This document shows, in pieces, positions 52,546 through 63,350 of a DNA stretch of 64,000 bases. A model generated the notes under the pieces. The model made no database searches, was not told where the DNA came from, and saw only the letters and a program-made list of their open reading frames with translations. The DNA is taken from positions 1,364,001 through 1,428,000 of the forward strand of contig NW_027480494.1 of the NCBI RefSeq assembly GCF_051401765.1, in the 5' to 3' direction. Each line of letters opens with the position of its first letter. Positions within the stretch are counted from its first letter, which is position 1. This stretch comes from Calliopsis andreniformis. Taxonomy: Eukaryota; Arthropoda; Insecta; Hymenoptera; Andrenidae. The position numbers were made by a program, and so were the translations under genes.

Positions 52546-52574
52546 CAGCCATAGCCATAGCCATAGCAGCCATA

Positions 52575-53750
52575 GCCATAGCCGTAGCAGCCATAGCCAC
52601 AGCCATAGCAGCCATAGCAGTCATAGCGATAGCCATAGCAGCCATAGGCATACCCATAGCAGCCGGAGACAGAGCCACAGCAGCCGTAGACATAGCCATA
52701 GCCTTAGCATCCATAGCCATAACCATAGCCATAGCAGCCATAGCCATAGCCATAGCAGCCATTGCAATGGCCATAGTAGCCAAAGCCGTAGCCATAGCAG
52801 CCATAGCCATAGCCATATCCATAGCAGCCATAGCCATAGCCATAGCAGTCATAGCCATAGCCATAGCCATAGCAGCCATAGCCATAGACATAGCCATAGC
52901 AGTCATAGCCATAGCCATAGCCATAGCAGCCATAGCAATAGCTATAGCCATAGCAGCCATAGCCATAGCCATAGCAGCCATAGCAATAGCCATAGCAGCC
53001 ATAACCACAGCCATAGCAGCCATAGCCATAGCCATAGCAGCCATAGCCATAGCCATAGCAGTCATAGCCATAGACATAGACATAGCAGCCATAGCCATAG
53101 CCATAGCCATAGCAGACATAGCCATAGCCATAGCAGCCATAGCCATAGCCATACCCATAGCAGCCATAGCCATAGCCATAGCAGTCATGGCCATAGCCAT
53201 AGACGAAGAAGCCATAGCCATAGCCACAGCCATAGCAGCCATAGCCATAACCATAGCAGCCATAGCCAAGGCCATAGCAGACATAACCACAGCCATAGCA
53301 GCCATAGCCATAGCCATAGCAGCCATAGCCATAGCCATAGCAGCCAGAGCCAGAGCCACAGCAGCCGTAGACATAGCCATAGCCTTAGGAGCCATTGACA
53401 TAACCATAGCCATAGCAGCCATAGAAATAGCCATAGCCATAGCCATAGCAGCCATAGCCATAGCCGTAGCAGCCATAGCCATAGCCATAGCAGCCATAGC
53501 AGCCATAGCGATAGCCATAGCAGCCATAGGCATACCCATAGCAGCCGGAGCCAGAGCCACAGCAGCCGTAGACATAGCCATAGCCTTAGCATCCATAGCC
53601 ATAACCATAGCCATAGCAGCCATAGCCATAGCCATAGCAGTCATAGCCATAGCCATAGCCATAGCAGCCATAGCCATAGCCATAGCAGCCGTAGCCATAG
53701 CAGCCGCAGCCATAGCCATAGCCATAGCAGCCATTGCCATAGCCATTGCA
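52575..53750 (+). repeat. About 1.2-kb block, related to 54096-55205
   Basis: CATTGCAATGGCC falls at about 52759 and 54280 (offset 1521), and the GAAGAAGCC-type motif at about 53205 and 54636 (offset 1431). A 90-bp difference (a CAATAGCC-AACCACAGCC stretch near 52980-53070) accounts for the change. This copy has GACGAAGAAG and CCTTAGGAGCCATTG near 53384. Confidence 0.8.
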
Positions 53751-54095
53751 GCCACAACCACAGCCATAGCAGCCATAGCCATAGCCATAGCAGCCATAGG
53801 CATAGCCATAGCAGCCAGAGCCAGAGCCGCAGCAGCCGTAGACATAGCCATAGCCTTAGCAGCCATAGACATAACCATAGCCATAGCAGCAATAGCCATT
53901 GCCATAGCTGCCATAGCCATGGCCATAGTAGCCAAAGCCATAGCCATAGCAGCCGTAGCCATAGATATAGACATAGCCATAGCAGCCATAGCCATAGCCA
54001 TAGCCATAGCCATAGCCATAGCAGCCATAGCCATAGACATAGACATAACCATAGCAGCCATAGCCATAGCCATAGCCATAGCCATAGCAGCCATA

Positions 54096-55205
54096 ACCAT
54101 AGCCGTAGCAGCCATAGCCACAGCCATAGCAGCCATAGCAGCCATAGCGATAGCCATAGCAGCCATAGGCATACCCATAGCAGCCGGAGCCAGAGCCACA
54201 GCAGCCGTAGACATAGCCACAGCCTTAGAATCCATAGCCATAACCATAGCCATAGCAGCCATAGCCATAGCTATAGCAGCCATTGCAATGGCCATAGTAG
54301 CCAAAGCCGTAGCCATAGCAGCCAAAGCCATAGCCATATCCATAGCAGCCATAGCCATAGCCATAGCAGTCATAGCCATAGCCATAGCCATAGCAGCCAT
54401 AGCCATAGACATAGCCATAGCAGTCATAGCCATAGCCATAGCCATAGCAGCCATAGCAATAGCTATAGCCATAGCAGCCATAGCCATAGCCATAGCAGCC
54501 ATAGCCATAGCCATAGCAGTCATAGCCATAGACATAGACATAGCAGCCATAGCCATAGCCATAGCCATAGCAGACATAGCCATAGCCATAGCAGCCATAG
54601 CCATAGCCATAGCAGTCATGGCCATAGCCATAGACAAAGAAGCCATAGCCATAGCCACAGCCATAGCAGCCATAGCCATAACCATAGCAGCCATAGCCAT
54701 AGCCATAGCCATAGCAGACATAACCACAGCCATAGCAGCCATAGCCATAGCCATAGCAGCCATAGCCATAGCCATAGCAGCCAGAGCCAGAGCCACAGCA
54801 GCCGTAGACATAGCCATAGCCTTAGGAGCCATAGACATAACCATAGCCATAGCAGCCATAGAAATAGCCATAGCCATAGCCATAGCAGCCATAGCCATAG
54901 CCGTAGCAGCCATAGCCATAGCCATAGCAGCCATAGCAGCCATAGCGATAGCCATAGCAGCCATAGGCATACCCATAGCAGCCGGAGCCAGAGCCACAGC
55001 AGCCGTAGACATAGCCATAGCCTTAGCATCCATAGCCATAACCATAGCCATAGCAGCCATAGCCATAGCCATAGCCATAGCAGTCATAGCCATAGCCATA
55101 GCCATAACAGCCATAGCCATAGCAGCCATAGCCATAGCCATAGCAGCCGTAGCCATAGCAGCCGCAGCCATAGCCATAGCCATAGCAGCCATTGCCATAG
55201 CCATT
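54096..55205 (+). repeat. About 1.1-kb copy of 52575-53750
   Basis: This is the second copy, shorter by about 90 bp, with GACAAAGAAG at 54633, AGCCAAAGCCATAGCC near 54322 and CTTAGAATCC near 54224. CCTTAGGAGCC is retained near 54820. Confidence 0.8.
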
Positions 55206-55490
55206 GCAGTCATGGCCATAGCCATAGACAAAGAAGCCATAGCCATAGCCACATCCATAGCAGCCATAGCCATAACCATAGCAGCCATAGCCATAGCCAT
55301 AGCAGACATAACCACAGCCATAGCAGCCATAGCCATAGCCATAGCAGCCATAGCCATAGCCATAGCAGCCAGAGCCAGAGCCACAGCAGCCGTAGACATA
55401 GCCATAGCCTTAGGAGCCATAGACATAACCATAGCCATAGCAGCCATAGAAATAGCCATAGCCATAGCCATAGCAGCCATAGCCATAGCC
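54930..55490 (+). repeat. Block repeated at 60010-60565
   Basis: GACAAAGAAG lies at 55227 and 60302 (offset 5075), and CCTTAGCATCC/CCTTAGCGTCC at about 55021 and 60102 (offset 5081, one extra hexamer here). The unusual CATTGCAGTCATGGCC junction is shared by both. Confidence 0.78.
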
Positions 55491-55903
55491 GTAGCAGCCA
55501 TAGCCATAGCCATAGCAGTCATAGCCATAGCCATAGCCATAACAGCCATAGCCATAGCAGCCATAGCCATAGCCATAGCCATAGCCGTAGCAGCCATAGC
55601 CATAGCCATAGCAGCCATAGCCATAGCCATAGCAGCCATAGCCATAGCCAGAGCAGCCATAGCCAAAGCCATAGCAGCCATAGCCATAGCAGCCATAGGC
55701 ATAGCCATACCCATAGCAGCCATAGCCATAGCCATAGCAGTCATAGCTATAGCCATAGCCATCGCAGCCATAGCCATAGCCATAGCCATAGCAGCCATAG
55801 CCATAGCCATAGCAGCCATAGCCATAGCCATACCCATAGCAGCCATAGCCATAGCCATACCCATAGCAGCCATAGCCATAGCCATAGCCGTCATAGCCAT
55901 AGG

Positions 55904-55909
55904 CATTAG
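55904..55909 (+). other. Insertion site 18
   Basis: 4111 bp after site 17; GGCATT variant. Confidence 0.95.
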
Positions 55910-56228
55910 CCATAGCAGCCATAGCGATAGCCATAGCCATAGCAGCCATAGCCATAGCAATAGCAGGCATAGCAATAGCCATAGCAGCCATAACCACAGC
56001 CATAGCAGCCATAGCCATAGCCATAGCAGCCATAGCCATAGCCATAGCAGCCATAGCCATAGCCATAGCAGCCATAGCCATAGCCATAGCAGTCATAGCT
56101 ATAGCCATAGCCATAGCAGCCATAGCCATAGCCATAGCCATAGCAGCCATAGCCATAGCCATAGCAGCCATAGCCATAGCCATACCCATAGCAGCCATAG
56201 CCATAGCCATAGCCGTCATAGCCATAGC

Positions 56229-56234
56229 CATTAG
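56229..56234 (+). other. Insertion site 19
   Basis: 325 bp after site 18, the closest pair in the window. Confidence 0.95.
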
Positions 56235-56981
56235 CCATAGCAGCCATAGCGATAGCCATAGCCATAGCAGCCATAGCCATAGCAATAGCAGCCATAGCAA
56301 TAGCCACAGCAGCCAGACCCAAAGCCACAGCAGCCGTAGACATAGCCATAGCCTTGGCAGCCATAGACATAACCATAGCCATAGCAGCCATAGCCATAGC
56401 CATAGCAGCAATAGCCATGGCCATAGTAGCCAAAGCCATAGCCATAGCAGCCATATCCATAGACATAGCCATAGCAGCCATAGCCATAGCCACAGCCATA
56501 GCCATTGCCATAGCAGCCATAGCCATAGCCATAGCAGTCATAGCCATAGCCATAGCCATAGCAGCCATTGCCATAGTCATAGCCATAGCAGCCATAGCCA
56601 TAGCCATAGCAGTCATAGCCATAGCCATAGCCATAACAGCCATAGCCATGGCAGCCATAGTCATAGCCACAGCCATAGCCATAGCAGCCATAGCCATAGC
56701 CATAGCAGCCATAGCCATAGCCATAGCAGCCATAGCGATAGCCATAGCAGCCATAGGCATACCCATAGCTGCCGGAGCCAGAGCCACAGCAGCCGTAGAC
56801 ATAGCCATAGCCTTAGCAGCCATCGAAATATCCATAACCATAGCAGCCATAGTCATAGCCATAGCAGCCACAGCCATGGCCATAGTAGCAAAAGCCATAG
56901 CCATAGCATCCATATCCAAAGACATAGCCATAGCAGCCAGAGCCATAGCCATAGCAGTCATAGCTATAGCCATAGCCATAG
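56229..56981 (+). repeat. Copy of 51793-52545
   Basis: This is the second copy at offset 4436, with private changes such as CATCGAAATATCC near 56821 and GTCATAGCC near 56853. Downstream it joins an AGCGATAGCCATAGACAT stretch. Confidence 0.85.
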
Positions 56982-58964
56982 CAGCCATAGCGATAGCCAT
57001 AGACATAGCAGCCATAGCCATAACAATAGCAGCCATAGCAATAGCCATAGCAGCCATAACCACAGCCATAGCAGCCATAGCCATAGCCATAGCAGCCATA
57101 GCCATAGCCATAGCAGCCAGACCCAGAGCCACAGCAGCCGTAGACATAGCCATAGACTTGGCAGCCATGGACATAACCATAGCCATAGCAGCCATAGCCA
57201 TAGCCATAGCAGCAATAGCCATGGCCATAGTAGCCAAAGCCATAGCCATAGCAGCCATATCCATAGACATAGCCATAGCAGCCATAGCCATAGCCACAGC
57301 CATAGCCATTGCCATAGCAGCCATAGCCATAGCCATAGCAGCCATAGCCATAGCCATAACAGCCATAGCCATAGCAGCCATAGCCATAGCCATAGCCATA
57401 GCCGTAGCAGCCATAGCCATAGCCATAGCAGCCATAGCCATAGCCATAGCAGCCATAGCCATAGCCATAGCAGCCATTGCCGTAGCCATTGCAGCCATAA
57501 CCACAGCCATAGCAGCCATAGCCATAGCCATAGCAGCCATAGGCATAGCCATAGCAGCCAGAGCCAGAGCCGCAGCAGCCGTAGACATAGCCATAGACTT
57601 AGCAGCCATAGACATAACCATAGCCATAGCAGCAATAGCCATTGCCATAGCTGCCATAGCCATGGCCATAGTAGCCAAAGCCATAGCCATAGCAGCCGTA
57701 GCCATAGATATAGACATAGCCATAGCAGCCATAGCCATAGCCATAGCCATAGCCATAGCCATAGCAGCCATAGCAGCCATAGCGATAGCCATAGCAGCCA
57801 TAGGCATACCCATAGCAGCCGGAGCCAGAGCCACAGCAGCCGTAGACATAGCCATAGCCTTAGCATCCATAGCCATAACCATAGCCATAGCAGCCATAGC
57901 CATAGCCATAGCAGTCATAGCCATAGCCATAGCCATAACAGCCATAGCCATAGCAGCCATAGCCATAGCCATAGCAGCCGTAGCCATAGCAGCCGCAGCC
58001 ATAGCCATAGCCATAGCAGCCATTGCCATAGCCATTGCAGCCATAACCACAGCCATAGCAGCCATAGCCATAGCCATAGCAGCCATAGGCATAGCCATAG
58101 CAGCCAGAGCCAGAGCCGCAGCAGCCGTAGACATAGCCATAGCCTTAGCAGCCATAGACATAACCATAGCCATAGCAGCAATAGCCATTGCCATAGCTGC
58201 CATAGCCATGGCCATAGTAGCCAAAGCCATAGCCATAGCAGCCGTAGCCATAGATATAGACATAGCCATAGCAGCCATAGCCATAGCCGTAGCAGCCATA
58301 GCCACAGCCATAGCAGCCATAGCAGTCATAGCGATAGCCATAGCAGCCATAGGCATACCCATAGCAGCCGGAGCCAGAGCCACAGCAGCCGTAGACATAG
58401 CCATAGCCTTAGCATCCATAGCCATAACCATAGCAATAGCAGCCATAGCCATAGCCATAGCAGTCATAGCCATAGCCATAGCCATAACAGCCATAGCCAT
58501 AGCAGCCATAGCCATAGCCATAGCCATAGCCGTAGCAGCCATAGCTATAGCCGTAGCAGCCATAGCCATAGCCATAGCAGCCATAGCCATAGCCATAGCA
58601 GTCATAGCTATAGCCATAGCCATAGCAGCCATAGCCATAGCCATAGCCATAGCAGCCATAGCCATAGCCATAGCAGCCATAGCCATAGCCATAGCAGTCA
58701 TAGCTATAGCCATAGCCATAGCAGCCATAGCCATAGCCATAGCCATAGCAGCCATAGCCATAGCCACAGCAGCCATAGCCATAGCCATACCCATAGCAGC
58801 CATAGCCATAGCCATAGCCGTCATAGCCATTGCCATAGCAGCCATAGCCATAGCCATAGCAGCCATAGCCATAGGCATAGCAGCCATAGCAATAGCCATA
58901 GCAGCCATAGCCATGGCAGCCATAGTCATAGCCACAGCCATAGCCATAGCAGCCATAGCCATAG

Positions 58965-59878
58965 CCATAGCAGCCATAGCGATAGCCATAGCCATAGCAG
59001 CCATAGCCATAGCAATAGCAGCCGTAGCAATAGCCATAGCAGCCATAACCACAGCCATAGCAGCCATAGCCATAGCCATAGCAGCCATAGCCATAGCCAT
59101 AGCAGCCAGACCCAAAGCCACAGCAGCCGTAGACATAGCCATAGCCTTGGCAGCCATAGACATAACCATAGCCATAGCAGCCATAGCCATAGCCATAGCA
59201 GCAATAGCCATGGCCATAGTAGCCAAAGCCATAGCCATAGCAGCCATATCCATAGACATAGCCATAGCAGCCATAGCCATAGCCACAGCCATAGCCATTG
59301 CCATAGCAGCCATAGCCATAGCCATAGCAGTCATAGCCATAGCCATAGCCATAGCAGCCATTGCCATAGCCATAGCCATAGCAGCCATAGCTATAGCCAT
59401 AGCAGTCATAGCCATAGCCATAGCCATAACAGCCATAGCCACGGCAGCCATAGTCATAGCCACAGCCATAGCCATAGCAGCCATAGCCATAGCCATAGCA
59501 GCCATAGCCATAGCCATAGCAGCCATAGCGATAGCCATAGCAGCCATAGGCATACCCATAGCTGCCGGAGCAAGAGCCACAGCAGCCGTAGACATAGCCA
59601 TAGCCTTAGCAGCCATAGAAATATCCAGAACCATAGCAGCCATAGCCATAGCCATAGCAGCCACAGCCATGGCCATAGTAGCAAAAGCCATAGCCATAGC
59701 ATCCATATCCAAAGACATAGCCATAGCAGCCAGAGCCATAGCCATAGCCATAGCTATAGCAGCCATAGCCATAGCCATAGCAGCCATAGCCACAGCCATA
59801 GCCATAGCAGCCGTATCCATAGCCATAGCCATAGCAGCCGTATCCACAGCCATAGTAGCCATAGCCATAGCCATAGCA
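58965..59878 (+). repeat. Distant copy of 48435-49348
   Basis: This copy carries private substitutions, including CACGGCAGCC near 59449, GGAGCAAGAGCC near 59567 and ATCCAGAACC near 59624. It is joined upstream to unrelated repeat context at about 58920-58964. Confidence 0.75.
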
Positions 59879-60009
59879 GCCATAACCGTAGCCATAGCAG
59901 CCATAGCGATAGACATAGCAGCCGTAGGCAGAGCCATAGCAGCCATAGCTATATCCATAGCAGACACACACGTAGCCACAGCCATAGCAGCCATAGCCAT
60001 AGCCATAGC

Positions 60010-60565
60010 AGCCATAGCAGCCATAGCGATAGCCATAGCAGCCATAGGCATACCCATAGCAGCCGGAGCCAGAGCCACAGCAGCCGTAGACATAGCCATA
60101 GCCTTAGCATCCATAGCCATAACCATAGCCATAGCAGCCATAGCCATAGCCATAGCAGTCATAGCCATAGCCATAGCCATAACAGCCATAGCCATAGCAG
60201 CCATAGCCATAGCCATAGCAGCCGTAGCCATAGCAGCCGCAGCCATAGCCATAGCCATAGCAGCCATTGCCATAGCCATTGCAGTCATGGCCATAGCCAT
60301 AGACAAAGAAGCCATAGCCATAGCCACAGCCATAGCAGCCATAGCCATAACCATAGCAGCCATAGCCATAGCCATAGCAGACATAACCACAGCCATAGCA
60401 GCCATAGCCATAGCCATAGCAGCCATAGCCATAGCCATAGCAGCCAGAGCCAGAGCCACAGCAGCCGTAGACATAGCCATAGCCTTAGGAGCCATAGACA
60501 TAACCATAGCCATAGCAGCCATAGAAATAGCCATAGCCATAGCCATAGCAGCCATAGCCATAGCC
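60010..60565 (+). repeat. Copy of 54930-55490
   Basis: This copy shares the CATTGCAGTCATGGCC junction and GACAAAGAAG, with CCTTAGGAGCC near 60483. It is one hexamer shorter near its left end. Confidence 0.78.
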
Positions 60566-61686
60566 GTAGCAGCCATAGCCATAGCCATAGCAGCCATAGC
60601 AGCCATAGCGATAGCCATAGCAGCCATAGGCATACCCATAGCAGCCGGAGCCAGAGCCACAGCAGCCGTAGACATAGCCATAGCCTTAGCGTCCATAGCC
60701 ATAACCATAGCCATAGCAGCCATAGCCATAGCCATAGCAGTCATAGCCATAGCCATAGCCATAACAGCCATAGCCATAGCAGCCATAGCCATAGCCATAG
60801 CAGCCGTAGCCATAGCAGCCGCAGCCATAGCCATAGCCATAGCAGCCATTGCCATAGCCATTGCAGCCATAACCACAGCCATAGCAGCCATAGCCATAGC
60901 CATAGCAGCCATAGGCATAGCCATAGCAGCCAGAGCCAGAGCCGCAGCAGCCGTAGACATAGCCATAGCCATAGCAGCCATAGACATAACCATAGCCATA
61001 GCAGCAATAGCCATTGCCATAGCTGCCATAGCCATGGCCATAGTAGCCAAAGCCATAGCCATAGCAGCCGTAGCCATAGATATAGACATAGCCATAGCAG
61101 CCATAGCCATAGCCATAGCCATAGCCATAGCCATAGCAGCCATAGCCATAGCCGTAGCAGCCATAGCCATAGCCATAGCAGCCATAGCAGCCATAGCGAT
61201 AGCCATAGCAGCCATAGGCATACCCATAGCAACCGGAGCCAGAGCCACAGCAGCCGTAGACATAGCCATAGCCTTAGCATCCATAGCCATAACCATAGCC
61301 ATAGCAGCCATAGCCATAGCCATAGCAGTCATAGCCATAGCCATAGCCATAACAGCCATAGCCATAGCAGCCATAGCCATAGCCATAGCCATAGCCGTAG
61401 CAGCCATAGCCATAGCCATAGCAGCCATAGCCATAGCCATAGCAGCCATAGCCATAGCCAGAGCAGCCATAGCCAAAGCCATAGCAGCCATAGCCATAGC
61501 CATAGCAGCCATAGGCATAGCCATACCCATAGCAGCCATAGCCATAGCCATAGCAGTCATAGCTATAGCCATAGCCATAGCAGCCATAGCCATAGCCATA
61601 GCCATAGCAGCCATAGCCATAGCCATAGCAGCCATAGCCATAGCCATACCCATAGCAGCCATAGCCATAGCCGTCATAGCCATAGC

Positions 61687-61692
61687 CATTAG
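61687..61692 (+). other. Insertion site 20
   Basis: 5458 bp after site 19. Confidence 0.95.
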
Positions 61693-62767
61693 CCATAGCA
61701 GCCATAGCCATAGCCATAGCCATAGCAGCCATAGGCATAGCCATACCCATAGCAGCCATAGCCATAGCCATAGCAGTCATAGCCATAGACATAGCCATAG
61801 CAGCCATAGCCATAGCCATAGCCATAGCAGACATAGCCATAGCCATAGCAGCCATAGCCATAGCCATACCCATAGCAGCCATAGATATAGCCATAGCTGT
61901 CATGGCCATAGCCATAGACAAGGCAGCCATAATCATAGCCACAGCCATAGCAGCCATAGCCATAACCATAGCAGCCATAGCCATAGCCATAGCAGACAAA
62001 ACCACAGCCATAGCAGCCATAGCCATAGCCATAGCAGCCATAGCCACAGCCATAGCAGCCAGAGCCAGAGCCGCAGCAGCCGTAGACATAGCCATAGCCT
62101 TAGCAGCCATAGACATAACCATAGCCATAGCAGCAATAGCCATTGCCATAGCTGCCATAGCCATGGCCATAGTAGCCAAAGCCATAGCCATAGCAGCCGT
62201 AGCCATAGATATAGACATAGCCATAGCAGCCATAGCCATAGCCATAGCCATAGCCATAGCCATAGCAGCCATAGCCATAGCCGTAGCAGCCATAGCCATA
62301 GCCATAGCAGCCATAACAGCCATAGCGATAGCCATAGCAGCCACAGGCATACCCATAGCAGCCGGAGCCAGAGCCACAGCAGCCGTAGACATAGCCATAG
62401 CCTTAGCATCCATAGCCATAACCATAGCCATAGCAGCCATAGCCATAGCCATAGCAGTCATAGCCATAGCCATAGCCATAACAGCCATAGCCATAGCAGC
62501 CATAGCCATAGCCATAGCCATAGCCGTAGCAGCCATAGCCATAGCCATAGCAGCCATAGCCATAGCCATAGCAGCCATAGCCATAGCCAGAGCAGCCATA
62601 GCCAAAGCCATAGCAGCCATAGCCATAGCAGCCATAGGCATAGCCATACCCATAGCAGCCATAGCCATAGCCATAGCTGTCATAGCTATAGCCATAGCCA
62701 TCGCAGCCATAGCCATAGCCATAGCCATAGCAGCCATAGCCATAGCCATAGCCGTCATAGACATAGG

Positions 62768-62773
62768 CATTAG
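62768..62773 (+). other. Insertion site 21
   Basis: 1081 bp after site 20; GTCATAGACATAGGCATT upstream form. Confidence 0.95.
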
Positions 62774-63344
62774 CCATAGCAGCCATAGCGATAGCCATAG
62801 CCATAGCAGCCATAGCCATAGCAATAGCAGGCATAGCAATAGCCATAGCAGCCATAACCACAGCTATAGCAGCCATAGCCATAGCCATAGCAGCCATAGC
62901 CATAGCCATAGCAGCCAGACCCAGAGCCACAGCAGCCGTAGACATAGCCATAGCCTTGGCAGCCATAGACATAACCATAGCCATAGCAGCCATAGCCATA
63001 GCCATAGCAGCAATAGCCATGGCCATAGTAGCCAAAGCCATAGCCATAGCAGCCATATCCATAGACATAGCCATAGCAGCCATAGCCATAGCCACAGCCA
63101 TAGCCATTGCCATAGCAGCCATAGCCATAGCCATAGCAGCCATAGCCATAGGCATAGCAGCCATAGCCATAGCCATAGCAGCCATAGCCATAGCCATAGC
63201 CAAAGCAGTCATAGCTATAGCCATAGCCATAGCAGCCATAGCCATAGCCATAGCCATAGCAGCCATAGCCATAGCCATAGCAGCCATGGCCATAGCCATA
63301 CCCATAGCAGCCATAGCCATAGCCATAGCCGTCATAGCCATAGC

Positions 63345-63350
63345 CATTAG
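63345..63350 (+). other. Insertion site 22
   Basis: 577 bp after site 21. Confidence 0.95.
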
